Positions 14,320 to 22,443 of a DNA stretch of 26,606 nucleotides are shown one piece after another; the stretch's first letter is position 1, and every line of letters begins with the position of its first letter. The notes beneath the pieces are model-generated. The model made no database searches. It saw nothing but the letters and a program-made list of their open reading frames with translations, and was not told the origin of the DNA. Origin of the DNA: Rikenellaceae bacterium. GTDB taxonomy: Bacteria > Bacteroidota > Bacteroidia > Bacteroidales > UBA932. The position numbers were made by a program, and so were the translations under genes. The stretch covers positions 1-26,606 of the forward strand of contig DOSU01000125.1 in NCBI GenBank assembly GCA_003513895.1. The letters are read 5' to 3'.

Positions 14320-14960
14320 TGAGGAACTATCAATATCTCATCGCCGGCCTTCCGGAAATAATTCTGGATTTCGAAAGGAGCAATTACGATGTAGATGCTA
14401 TTCTTGAGGACGCATATATTAACATTCCTGCAAAAGACAAGCGATATATCGACTGGCTTATATTTGGATTTAAAGGAGAAAACCTCACTTCGCATTTTTA
14501 CAGGGAGGTTATGCATTCTCAAAACCGCTTTCTTAAGGAGTACTTTAAGTTTGATCTTAACATCCGAAATTTACAGGCCGCATTTCTTGCCCGTAAGAAT
14601 TCAATCAATCCCGAAGAGTTTTTAATTGGATCATCTCCTGTTACAGAAACGATAAAAACAAGCAAGGCAGCAGATTTTGGCGCCAGTGAATTCTTTGAGG
14701 AAGCATCGAAATTATTGACTATTCTTTCCGGCTCAAACATACTTGATAGAGAGCAGAATATCGATATGCTGCGCTGGAAAAAAGTCAGTGAAATAACAAT
14801 TTTCAGCTACTTCGACATTGACTTTTTGTTGGGTTTTATTCTTAAAATTCTCATAATAAAGAGATGGGATGCACTGGATAAAAAGAAAGGCGCTATTCTC
14901 TTTAAACAACTGGTTGAGGAGGTTAGAGGATCATACAGAAAAGAAGAAGATATCATATAA
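14319..14960 (+). CDS. DUF2764 protein, possible V-ATPase subunit C equivalent
   Basis: 213 residues, mostly helical, without signal peptide or membrane segment. It starts YQYLIAGLPEIILDFE and contains ENLTSHFYREVMHSQNRFLKEYFKFDLNIRN split over residues 50-80. DUF2764 genes are regularly found in this second position of the V-ATPase operons of Bacteroidota, spirochaetes and Chlamydiae. Those operons lack a recognisable C (d-type) subunit, which couples the central stalk to the membrane ring. Size, helicity and position make the C-equivalent role plausible but unproven. Overlaps the E gene by 1 bp and lies 20 bp before subunit A. Confidence 0.8.
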   Translation: MRNYQYLIAGLPEIILDFERSNYDVDAILEDAYINIPAKDKRYIDWLIFGFKGENLTSHFYREVMHSQNRFLKEYFKFDLNIRNLQAAFLARKNSINPEEFLIGSSPVTETIKTSKAADFGASEFFEEASKLLTILSGSNILDREQNIDMLRWKKVSEITIFSYFDIDFLLGFILKILIIKRWDALDKKKGAILFKQLVEEVRGSYRKEEDII

Positions 14961-14980
14961 GAGAAATAATAAAATTATAT

Positions 14981-16732
14981 ATGAAAACCAGAGGAAAAGT
15001 AAAAGGGATTATAGCCAATCTTGTGACAATCGAGGTTGATGGTCCTATTTCCCAGAACGAAATCTGCTATATTGACCTGGACGGTACCAAGCTGATGGCA
15101 GAGGTTATCAAAGTTACGGGTAAAAATGTTTTTGTACAGGTATACGAAAGCACCCGGGGATTGAAAGTAGATCACGAAGTTGAATTTCAGGGACACATGC
15201 TTGAAGTAACACTTGGTCCCGGAATCCTGTCAAGTAACTACGACGGACTACAAAACAACCTGGAGACGATGGAAGGGGTTTTCCTTACCAGAGGAGAACA
15301 TACAGAACCACTGGACCTGGAAAAACTCTGGAATTTCACACCTGTAGCAAAAACAGGAGACAGAGTAATTGCTGCCGACTGGATTGGCGAAGTGAAAGAG
15401 GGCTGGTTATCGCACAAAATAATGGTTCCTTTCACTTTCAAAGGGGAGTATACAGTCAAGTCTGTTGCTACCGAGGGTGAATATAAAGTTACCGACAAAA
15501 TTGCTGTAGTCACAGACGAAGAGGGCCTGGAAATTAATTTAACGATGACTCAAAAGTGGCCTGTAAAGGTTGCCATCACCTCTTATAAAGATAAACCGAG
15601 GCCATTCAGAATAATGGAAACTGGTATCAGAACAATAGATACCTTCAATCCAATAGCCGAAGGAGGCACAGGTTTTATTCCGGGACCTTTCGGTTGTGGC
15701 AAGACTGTACTCCAGCACGCCATATCAAAGCAGGCAGATGCCGATGTAATTATAATTGCAGCATGCGGAGAGAGAGCAAACGAGGTTGTGGAAATTTTTA
15801 CTGAATTTCCCGAACTTATAGACCCAAGAACAGGCCGGAAACTGATGGAGAGAACAACCATCATCTGCAACACATCTAACATGCCCGTTGCAGCTCGTGA
15901 AGCCTCTGTGTACACTGCAATGACCATTGGCGAATACTACCGCGCAATGGGGCTTAAAGTGCTGCTTCTTGCAGACTCAACTTCACGCTGGGCACAGGCA
16001 CTCCGTGAAATGTCAAACCGAATGGAGGAACTTCCGGGAGCAGATGCGTTCCCTATGGACCTTCCGGCAATTATTTCCAGTTTTTATGCAAGAGCAGGGA
16101 TTGTTAACCTCAATAACGGAACTACAGGATCTGTAACGTTTATTGGAACAGTTTCTCCGGCAGGAGGTAACCTTAAAGAGCCTGTTACAGAATCAACCAA
16201 GAAGGCAGCAAGATGTTTTTATGCGCTTTCTCAAAACCGTGCAGACAAAAAAAGGTATCCTGCTGTTGACCCGATAGATTCATATTCCAAATATCTTGAA
16301 TATCCGGAAATTATCGAGGATCTCCACAACCGGATCAGCCCGGACTGGATGGAAAAAGTAATCAAGGGGAAAAATATTGCCTTAAGAGGAAAAGAGGCAT
16401 ATGACCAGATAAACATCCTTGGAGACGACGGAGTTCCTATTGATTATCACACAAGATACTGGAAATCTGAACTCCTGGATTTTATAATCCTGCAACAGGA
16501 TGCATACGATAAAATTGACCAGTCTACACCGCTGGTAAGGCAAAAATTCATGTACGATTTAGTAATTGATATCTGTAATACCGATTTTGAATTTGATGGT
16601 TTTGAAGAGTGTGGTAACTTTTACAAAAAGCTTATCAACATTATGCGTCAAATGAACTATTCGGAATACGAAAGTACAGAGTTTAAAAAATATATGGAAC
16701 AACTAAACAAGGAGATTGGCCATGGCAAGTAA
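14981..16732 (+). CDS. ntpA: V/A-type ATPase catalytic subunit A
   Basis: 583 residues, normal for the family. The Walker A loop is GPFGCGKT (235-242) and the catalytic glutamate lies in GERANE (263-268). The bulge domain between about 110 and 190, which distinguishes V/A-type A subunits from F-type beta, is present. SxxADSTSRWAQALREMSNR-type sequence (LLLADSTSRWAQ) marks the catalytic region. With subunit B it forms the alternating A3B3 head that binds and hydrolyses, or makes, ATP in the cytosol. Overlaps the start of subunit B by 11 bp. Confidence 0.96.
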   Translation: MKTRGKVKGIIANLVTIEVDGPISQNEICYIDLDGTKLMAEVIKVTGKNVFVQVYESTRGLKVDHEVEFQGHMLEVTLGPGILSSNYDGLQNNLETMEGVFLTRGEHTEPLDLEKLWNFTPVAKTGDRVIAADWIGEVKEGWLSHKIMVPFTFKGEYTVKSVATEGEYKVTDKIAVVTDEEGLEINLTMTQKWPVKVAITSYKDKPRPFRIMETGIRTIDTFNPIAEGGTGFIPGPFGCGKTVLQHAISKQADADVIIIAACGERANEVVEIFTEFPELIDPRTGRKLMERTTIICNTSNMPVAAREASVYTAMTIGEYYRAMGLKVLLLADSTSRWAQALREMSNRMEELPGADAFPMDLPAIISSFYARAGIVNLNNGTTGSVTFIGTVSPAGGNLKEPVTESTKKAARCFYALSQNRADKKRYPAVDPIDSYSKYLEYPEIIEDLHNRISPDWMEKVIKGKNIALRGKEAYDQINILGDDGVPIDYHTRYWKSELLDFIILQQDAYDKIDQSTPLVRQKFMYDLVIDICNTDFEFDGFEECGNFYKKLINIMRQMNYSEYESTEFKKYMEQLNKEIGHGK

Positions 16733-18044
16733 AGCATTTCAAAAAATATACACAAAACTGGAAGCTATTACAAAAGCGACTATTTCGCTAAGGGCAAATG
16801 GCGTAACGAACGAAGAACTTGCTACAGTGGCGGGTCGTCTTGCACAGGTTGTAAAGATCAAGGGAGATCTTATTACACTTCAGGTGTTTGAGGGAACAGA
16901 CGGCATTGCAACAAACGCAGAGGTTGTGTTTTTCGGAGAACCTCCTGCTCTAAATGTGAGCGAAGAACTTGCAGGAAGGTTCTTCAACTCATACGGGCAG
17001 CCAATTGACAATCGTCCTCCTGTTGAGGGTGAGAGAAGATTTATTGGCGGTCCCTCGGTAAATCCGTTCAGAAGAAGGCAGCCATCTGAAATTATACCAA
17101 CCGGTATTGCCGGTATTGACCTTAACAACACACTTGTTTCCGGCCAGAAAATTCCATTTTTTGCCGACCCCGATCAGCCATACAACCAGGTAATGGCACA
17201 GGTAGCTCTCAGGGCAGATGTAGACAAAATCATACTTGGAGGAATGGGTCTTACAAACGACGACTACCTCTATTTCAAGCAGATGTTTGAAAACGCAGGT
17301 GCTTTAAACAAGATTATCAGCTTTGTAAATACTACTGAACAACCTCCTGTTGAACGTCTTTTGATTCCCGATATGGCTCTTACTGCAGCAGAGTACTTTG
17401 CTGTTGACAAGAACGAAAAAGTACTTGTTTTGCTCACTGATATGACTTTGTATGCAGATGCTCTTAGTATCGTCAGCAACAGGATGGACCAGATTCCTTC
17501 AAAGGACTCAATGCCCGGATCGTTATATTCCGACCTGGCAAAGATTTATGAGAAAGCGGTTCAGTTACCTACAGGCGGATCAATTACAATTATTGCTGTA
17601 ACAACACTTAGCGGAGGTGACATAACCCACGCCATCCCGGATAACACCGGATATATTACGGAAGGCCAGCTCTTTTTGAGAGCAGACTCAGATACAGGTA
17701 AAGTAATTGTAGACCCGTTCCGCTCTCTGTCCAGGTTAAAGCAACTTGTTATTGGCAAAAAAACAAGAGAAGATCACAACTATGTTATGAATGCTGCAGT
17801 GAGGCTATACGCCGATGCTGCAAATGCAAAAACAAAACTTGAAAACGGATTTGACCTTAGTGATTACGACATAAGATGCCTTGACTATGCTAAAGCATAT
17901 TCTACAAGACTTCTCGCTATTGACGTAAATATGAACATAAACGAGATGCTGGACACAGCATGGGAACTATTCAGAACCTATTTCACCAAAGAGGAATTGA
18001 GTATCAAGGAAGAGATCGTGAACAAATACTGGAAAACTGCATAG
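16722..18044 (+). CDS. ntpB: V/A-type ATPase subunit B
   Basis: 440 residues from ATG 16722. The in-frame TTG at 16716 is less likely, as AAGGAG-like sequence at 16709-16714 is well placed for the ATG. Non-catalytic partner of subunit A: the Walker A lysine loop is absent, and the corresponding stretch reads LVSGQKIPFFADPDQPYNQV. The typical motifs MTLYADALSIVSNRMDQIPS and PSGSLYSDLA-type MPGSLYSDLAKIYE are present. The intersubunit arginine region lies near DPFRSLSRLKQLVIGKKTR. Overlaps subunit A and is followed 9 bp later by subunit D. Confidence 0.95.
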   Translation: MASKAFQKIYTKLEAITKATISLRANGVTNEELATVAGRLAQVVKIKGDLITLQVFEGTDGIATNAEVVFFGEPPALNVSEELAGRFFNSYGQPIDNRPPVEGERRFIGGPSVNPFRRRQPSEIIPTGIAGIDLNNTLVSGQKIPFFADPDQPYNQVMAQVALRADVDKIILGGMGLTNDDYLYFKQMFENAGALNKIISFVNTTEQPPVERLLIPDMALTAAEYFAVDKNEKVLVLLTDMTLYADALSIVSNRMDQIPSKDSMPGSLYSDLAKIYEKAVQLPTGGSITIIAVTTLSGGDITHAIPDNTGYITEGQLFLRADSDTGKVIVDPFRSLSRLKQLVIGKKTREDHNYVMNAAVRLYADAANAKTKLENGFDLSDYDIRCLDYAKAYSTRLLAIDVNMNINEMLDTAWELFRTYFTKEELSIKEEIVNKYWKTA

Positions 18045-18053
18045 ATAGATTTT

Positions 18054-18659
18054 ATGGCTATAAAATTCCAATTCAACAAAACATCCCTTAACGACCTTAA
18101 CAAACAACTTAAGGTAAGGAACAACGCATTGCCAACTTTAAAAAATAAAGAATCGGCTTTGCGTATGGAAGTTAAGAGGGCAAAGAGACGTTCTGAGGAA
18201 CTGTTGGATCAATTGGCCTCATCATTAAAATCATACGAATATCTTGCCGGGCTTTGGAATGAGTTTGAACCGGGCCTAATATCTGTAACAGATGTTGTTC
18301 TGGAAACAGTAAAAATAGCCGGTATTAAAACTCCATTGCTAAAAGAGGTTATATACGAAGTTAAACCATTCAATCTTTTTACGAAACCACTTTGGTATAC
18401 CGATGGAATTTCCATTCTTAAACAATTGGCTCAGCTTGGAATTGAGTCTGAAGTTTATGAGAAAAAGATGCATCTCCTTGAATTTGCCCGTAAGAAAACC
18501 ACTCAAAAAGTGAACCTCTATGAGAAGGTACAGATTCCGGGCTATAAGGAGGCAATTCTAAAAATAAAACGATTTATGGAGGACGAAGAAAATCTCTCAA
18601 AGGCCTCTCAGAAGATCGTTAAAAACAGACATTTGCTAGAAGAGGAGGAGGCGATATGA
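18054..18659 (+). CDS. ntpD: V/A-type ATPase subunit D (central stalk)
   Basis: 201 residues. The protein begins IKFQFNKTSLNDLNKQLKVR with long amphipathic N- and C-terminal helices (about 7-70 and 130-195), the antiparallel coiled coil that turns inside the A3B3 head. The middle segment (about 75-125) is more mixed, as in other D subunits. Its stop TGA overlaps the ATG of subunit I (ATGA). The usual partner of D in the stalk, subunit F, is not encoded nearby. Confidence 0.9.
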   Translation: MAIKFQFNKTSLNDLNKQLKVRNNALPTLKNKESALRMEVKRAKRRSEELLDQLASSLKSYEYLAGLWNEFEPGLISVTDVVLETVKIAGIKTPLLKEVIYEVKPFNLFTKPLWYTDGISILKQLAQLGIESEVYEKKMHLLEFARKKTTQKVNLYEKVQIPGYKEAILKIKRFMEDEENLSKASQKIVKNRHLLEEEEAI

Positions 18660-20452
18660 TTACAAGAATGATTAAATACTCTCTCATTATTTATCAACCT
18701 GAACTCAAGCCGTTTCTGGCAAGGGTGCAGGAACTGGGGATGGTTGATGTAAGAAGGGAGAACAAAGCAATAGATAACCACTCTAAAGAGTTGTTTGGAA
18801 AAGTACAAAGGTGTTCACTCGTTATCAAGAAACTGGGAGATCTCAGGGAATCATTAAAAGACATTAAGCCTTCTGAATCTTCATTAAAATACAATGAAAG
18901 CATTCCGGAAACGATTGACACAATTGAAAAAGCTCTTGACAACAGAGAACTCTGGATTTCCGAAGAGAGGGCACTCGTCCGTGAACTGGAAGATTCTAAA
19001 GCCTGGGGTTCGTACAATAAAGAAGACATTCAAAAACTTGAAGCTCTTGGGTATAAGCTTCACTTTTATGTGACTTCCGAGAACAACTTCAATCCCGAAT
19101 GGAAAAAAGAGTACTTGTTGCAAGTTCTCAATAAAGTTGGAGGGAGATACTATTTTGTAATACTTTCTCCTGTGGGATCGGAATTTTTGTTTAAAAATCC
19201 CGAAAGCAAATTCCCTCAAAACTCCAGCGACATTGTCTCTTCAAAACTTGAGGAAACACGCAGGCAAATTGCTGTCAATTCCGCGGATCTTGCCGGATAT
19301 ATGCAAAAGACAGTTGTTATGGAAAAGTCGCTTAAGGAAGATAATTCCTCACTCGATCTATACCTCGCCGGGACATCATCTCAAATGGAGGCAGAAGGGA
19401 CTCTTGCCTTAATTACCGGATTTGCACAAAGGAACCACAGGAGTGAACTTAAAGAATTCTTTGATTCCGAGAATGTTTACTATTTTGAGGAAGAGGCACT
19501 CGAAGAGGACAATCCACCAATAAAATTAAAAAACAACTTCTTTACACGATTGTTTGAACCAATTGGTGAACTGTATATGCTTCCAAAATACGGAGAACTT
19601 GATCTTACTCCATATTTTGCGCCATTCTATATGCTCTTTTTTGGCCTTTGTCTTGGCGATATGGGATATGGTCTTGTTTTGCTGCTCGCCGGTACAATTG
19701 GGAAATTTAAATGGCCAAAGTTTAAAGGATATCTCACACTTATACAATTTCTGGGAATCGGGGCTATTATTATGCCTCTTTTATCGGGCACTATTTTCGG
19801 AACTAAACTTTCCGTCATTTTTTCTCTTCCGGATTCAATAGACTCATTGTTTTTCTCCGACATTAAAATGTTCTGGTTTGCAATTTTATTCGGAATTTTT
19901 CAAATTGTATTTGCAAGAGTATTAAATGCAATTTACTCAATTGCAACAAAAGGCTGGCAATACGGAATGCACAATATTGGATGGTCTATTGTTATTATCT
20001 GGGCATCTCTGGCATATGCAAAAACAATGCTGCCGGAAATGGTAATTCCTTCATATGTAACCTATATTGGAATTTTCGGAGCAATTTTAATATTGTTTTT
20101 CTCTTCCACCGAAGGAAATATTTTTTCAAGATTATTAAAAGGAACTTTTGCTTTTTATGATATCACCGGCGTTTTTGGCGATATGCTTTCATATATCCGT
20201 CTGTTCGGGCTGGGAACATCCGGAGGAATTTTGGGACTGGTTGTAAATTCAATTGCAATGAACATGTCCAGTGTTCCATATGTAGGATGGTTCTTTACCG
20301 GCCTCATGCTCATTGTTGGGCACACGTTCGTTCTGTTGTTGTCCAGTCTTGGTGCATTTGTCCATCCTATGCGTCTGACATTTGTAGAATTTTACAAGAA
20401 TTCCGGATTTACCGGCGGAGGTAAGGCATTCAGTCCATTGACGAAAAATTGA
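18656..20452 (+). CDS. ntpI: V/A-type ATPase subunit I (a-type, ion channel and stator)
   Basis: 598 residues. The soluble N-terminal half (about 1-310) has charged coiled-coil stretches and would hold the peripheral stalk. The C-terminal half has seven or eight membrane helices starting near LTPYFAPFYMLFFGLCLGDM. R515 in GDMLSYIRLFGLG matches the essential arginine that faces the ion-binding carboxylate of the K ring. The motif GHTFVLLLSSLGAFVHPMRL near the end is typical. Somewhat shorter than the ~650-residue enterococcal subunit. Coupled to subunit D by a 4-bp overlap. Confidence 0.94.
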   Translation: MITRMIKYSLIIYQPELKPFLARVQELGMVDVRRENKAIDNHSKELFGKVQRCSLVIKKLGDLRESLKDIKPSESSLKYNESIPETIDTIEKALDNRELWISEERALVRELEDSKAWGSYNKEDIQKLEALGYKLHFYVTSENNFNPEWKKEYLLQVLNKVGGRYYFVILSPVGSEFLFKNPESKFPQNSSDIVSSKLEETRRQIAVNSADLAGYMQKTVVMEKSLKEDNSSLDLYLAGTSSQMEAEGTLALITGFAQRNHRSELKEFFDSENVYYFEEEALEEDNPPIKLKNNFFTRLFEPIGELYMLPKYGELDLTPYFAPFYMLFFGLCLGDMGYGLVLLLAGTIGKFKWPKFKGYLTLIQFLGIGAIIMPLLSGTIFGTKLSVIFSLPDSIDSLFFSDIKMFWFAILFGIFQIVFARVLNAIYSIATKGWQYGMHNIGWSIVIIWASLAYAKTMLPEMVIPSYVTYIGIFGAILILFFSSTEGNIFSRLLKGTFAFYDITGVFGDMLSYIRLFGLGTSGGILGLVVNSIAMNMSSVPYVGWFFTGLMLIVGHTFVLLLSSLGAFVHPMRLTFVEFYKNSGFTGGGKAFSPLTKN

Positions 20453-20497
20453 TGAAATATAATTATTAATAATATCAACAAATAAAAAACAAAGACT

Positions 20498-20956
20498 ATG
20501 GAACAATTATTACCACTAACTTTAGCTTACATAGGGATGGGCGTTATGTTGGCCGCAGCCTGCATCGGCAGTGCTATAGGAGTGACAATTGGAGGAAATA
20601 CCACAATTGGCGCAATGAAAAAAAACCCGGATATTTTCGGATCATCGATGATACTGTGTGCACTTCCTTCTACTCAGGGTCTTTATGGTTTTGCCGGATT
20701 TTTCCTTATGCTCAACAGACTTCTTGAAATGCCAGTTTTGAGTTTGGGTCAGGGTTTTGCGATTTTTGCAGTAGGTATGGCACTAGGAATTGTAGGTTAT
20801 GTTTCTGCAATCAGGCAGGCAAATCTTGTTGCAAATGGAATTGTTGAGATGAGCAACGGGCAGGATGTTTTCGGAAAAACAATGATACTTGCGGTTTTTC
20901 CTGAACTTTATGCTATTCTTGCGTTTGCTGCAGCATTCCTTGCTATTCCGGCATAA
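20498..20956 (+). CDS. ntpK: V/A-type ATPase subunit K (ion-binding ring), Na+ ligand set present
   Basis: 152 residues with four membrane helices arranged as two related hairpins; only the second hairpin keeps the carboxylate. Residues L56, T59, Q60 (in LPSTQGLYG), Q107 (in SAIRQAN) and E136 (in FPELYAIL) line up with L61, T64, Q65, Q110 and E139, which bind Na+ in Enterococcus hirae NtpK. The spacing L-T is 3 and Q-E is 29 in both; only the link between hairpins is 2 residues longer. I infer Na+ rather than H+ transport. The 45-bp AT-rich gap upstream is the longest in the operon and could allow separate translation at the higher level a ring subunit needs. Confidence 0.93.
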   Translation: MEQLLPLTLAYIGMGVMLAAACIGSAIGVTIGGNTTIGAMKKNPDIFGSSMILCALPSTQGLYGFAGFFLMLNRLLEMPVLSLGQGFAIFAVGMALGIVGYVSAIRQANLVANGIVEMSNGQDVFGKTMILAVFPELYAILAFAAAFLAIPA

Positions 20957-20967
20957 TTGGATTTATT

Positions 20968-21020
20968 AAAAAAAGTGGGTGCAGGGCTTAAGAAATTTAG
21001 CCCGGCACTCATTTTTTTTT
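20968..21020 (+). terminator. Intrinsic terminator after the V-ATPase operon
   Basis: GGGCT/AGCCC and GTGC/GCAC segments, one A-G mismatch between them, form a stem that extends through wobble pairs into A and T tracts, with a T run at 21012-21020. Its last T is the first base of the -7 element of glmM. Confidence 0.88.
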
Positions 21021-21027
21021 ATCTTTG
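21020..21027 (+). promoter_or_regulatory. -7 element of the glmM operon
   Basis: TATCTTTG, matching TAnnTTTG, 20 bp before the ATG at 21048. Any -33 element would lie inside the terminator stem (TTTAG at 20996-21000 is the nearest). Confidence 0.55.
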
Positions 21028-21047
21028 ATTATTAAAATGAGATTGTT

Positions 21048-22442
21048 ATGACACTTATTAAATCTATATCCGGAATAAGAGGGACAATAGGAGGTAAAAG
21101 CGGAGATTCGCTCACTCCTATCGATGTTGTTAAATTTACATCTGCATATTGCATCAGACTTAAAAAAAGAATTCCCGGAAAAATTCGATACAAAGTTGTT
21201 GTTGGGAGAGATGCCCGCATTTCCGGAGAGATGGTGGATTCGCTTGTATGCGGTACACTTCTGGCATATGGAATTGATGTTGTTAATGCAGGTCTTGCTT
21301 CCACCCCTACTGTGGAGATGGCTGTAATGTTCGAGAAGGCAGACGGAGGAATTATCCTTACAGCATCGCACAATCCTAAACAATGGAACGCACTTAAACT
21401 GCTCGATGAAAAGGGAGAATTTCTGGATGCAGCCGAAGGCGAAAAGCTGCTTAATTGTGCCGAAACCGGAAAATTCAATTATTCCGAAGTTGATAACCTT
21501 GGAATTATCACACGAAAAGATTTTTCGAAGGAACATATTGAGGCTGTTCTCTCTCATCCTCTGGTAAACACAGAGGCTATATACAGGGCAGGATTTACAG
21601 TTGTACTTGATGCTGTAAACTCTGTTGGCGGAATAATTATGCCTGCTCTTTTTGAGGCGATGGGTGTAAACTGTATACAAGTAAATTGTGAGCCAACAGG
21701 ACATTTTGCCCACAATCCGGAACCTTTGCCGGAACATCTCACAGAACTCTCATCAAGAGTAGTGAAAGAGAGTGCTCATCTTGGCATATCAGTTGATCCC
21801 GATGTAGACAGGCTGGCTATCATTTGCGAAGACGGTAACCCTTTTGGGGAAGAGTATACTCTTGTTGCTGTTGCAGATTACATTTTAAAGAACAAGCCCG
21901 GCAATACTGTATCGAACCTTTCGTCTTCAAGGGCTTTGAGAGATGTTACAGAAATGGCAGGATGCAATTATTCAGCTTCTGCAGTTGGTGAGGTGAATGT
22001 TGTTACAGAAATGAAGAGGGTGAGCGCAGTTATCGGAGGCGAAGGAAATGGAGGAGTAATTGTTCCAGATCTTCATTATGGAAGGGATTCTCTTATTGGA
22101 ACAGCACTTTTCCTGAGTCATCTTGCCAAAGAGAGGTGCAAAGTTTCTGAACTGAGAGCAAAATATCCTCAGTACTACATCTCTAAAAACAAAATTGAAC
22201 TGCCCCAGGATTTAGATGTAGACTCAATTTTGGCAAAGATTAAAGACCTTTATTCGAATTTGAGAATTACAGATATTGACGGGATTAAGATTGATTTTGA
22301 TGAAGCCAGAAAATGGGTCCACCTGCGAAAATCCAATACCGAACCAATAATACGCATATATGCCGAAGCGCCTGCAGAGGATATTGCATCTCAGTTGGCG
22401 CAAGAGATTATTTTGGCTATAAATAAAATAATAAACTCATAA
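21048..22442 (+). CDS. glmM: Phosphoglucosamine mutase / phosphohexomutase
   Basis: 464 residues, the four-domain alpha-D-phosphohexomutase layout. S107 in ILTASHNPKQWN is the serine that carries the catalytic phosphate. The Mg2+ loop is DPDVDR (250-255), the sugar-binding loop GGEGNGGVI (330-338), and the phosphate-binding end has RKSNTEPIIRIYAE. GlmM converts glucosamine-6-phosphate to glucosamine-1-phosphate for UDP-GlcNAc, needed for peptidoglycan and lipid A. The sugar loop GEGNGG is shared by some phosphomannomutases, so the substrate is probable rather than certain. The next gene begins 1 bp after the stop and belongs to a cell-wall glycosidase family. Confidence 0.88.
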   Translation: MTLIKSISGIRGTIGGKSGDSLTPIDVVKFTSAYCIRLKKRIPGKIRYKVVVGRDARISGEMVDSLVCGTLLAYGIDVVNAGLASTPTVEMAVMFEKADGGIILTASHNPKQWNALKLLDEKGEFLDAAEGEKLLNCAETGKFNYSEVDNLGIITRKDFSKEHIEAVLSHPLVNTEAIYRAGFTVVLDAVNSVGGIIMPALFEAMGVNCIQVNCEPTGHFAHNPEPLPEHLTELSSRVVKESAHLGISVDPDVDRLAIICEDGNPFGEEYTLVAVADYILKNKPGNTVSNLSSSRALRDVTEMAGCNYSASAVGEVNVVTEMKRVSAVIGGEGNGGVIVPDLHYGRDSLIGTALFLSHLAKERCKVSELRAKYPQYYISKNKIELPQDLDVDSILAKIKDLYSNLRITDIDGIKIDFDEARKWVHLRKSNTEPIIRIYAEAPAEDIASQLAQEIILAINKIINS

Positions 22443-22443
22443 G

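Noticed and set aside
21009..21737. Long open frame (242 codons) on the minus strand opposite glmM
   Set aside because: The plus-strand frame has full phosphohexomutase motifs; the minus frame is Cys/Ser/Asn-rich with no family pattern and no promoter.
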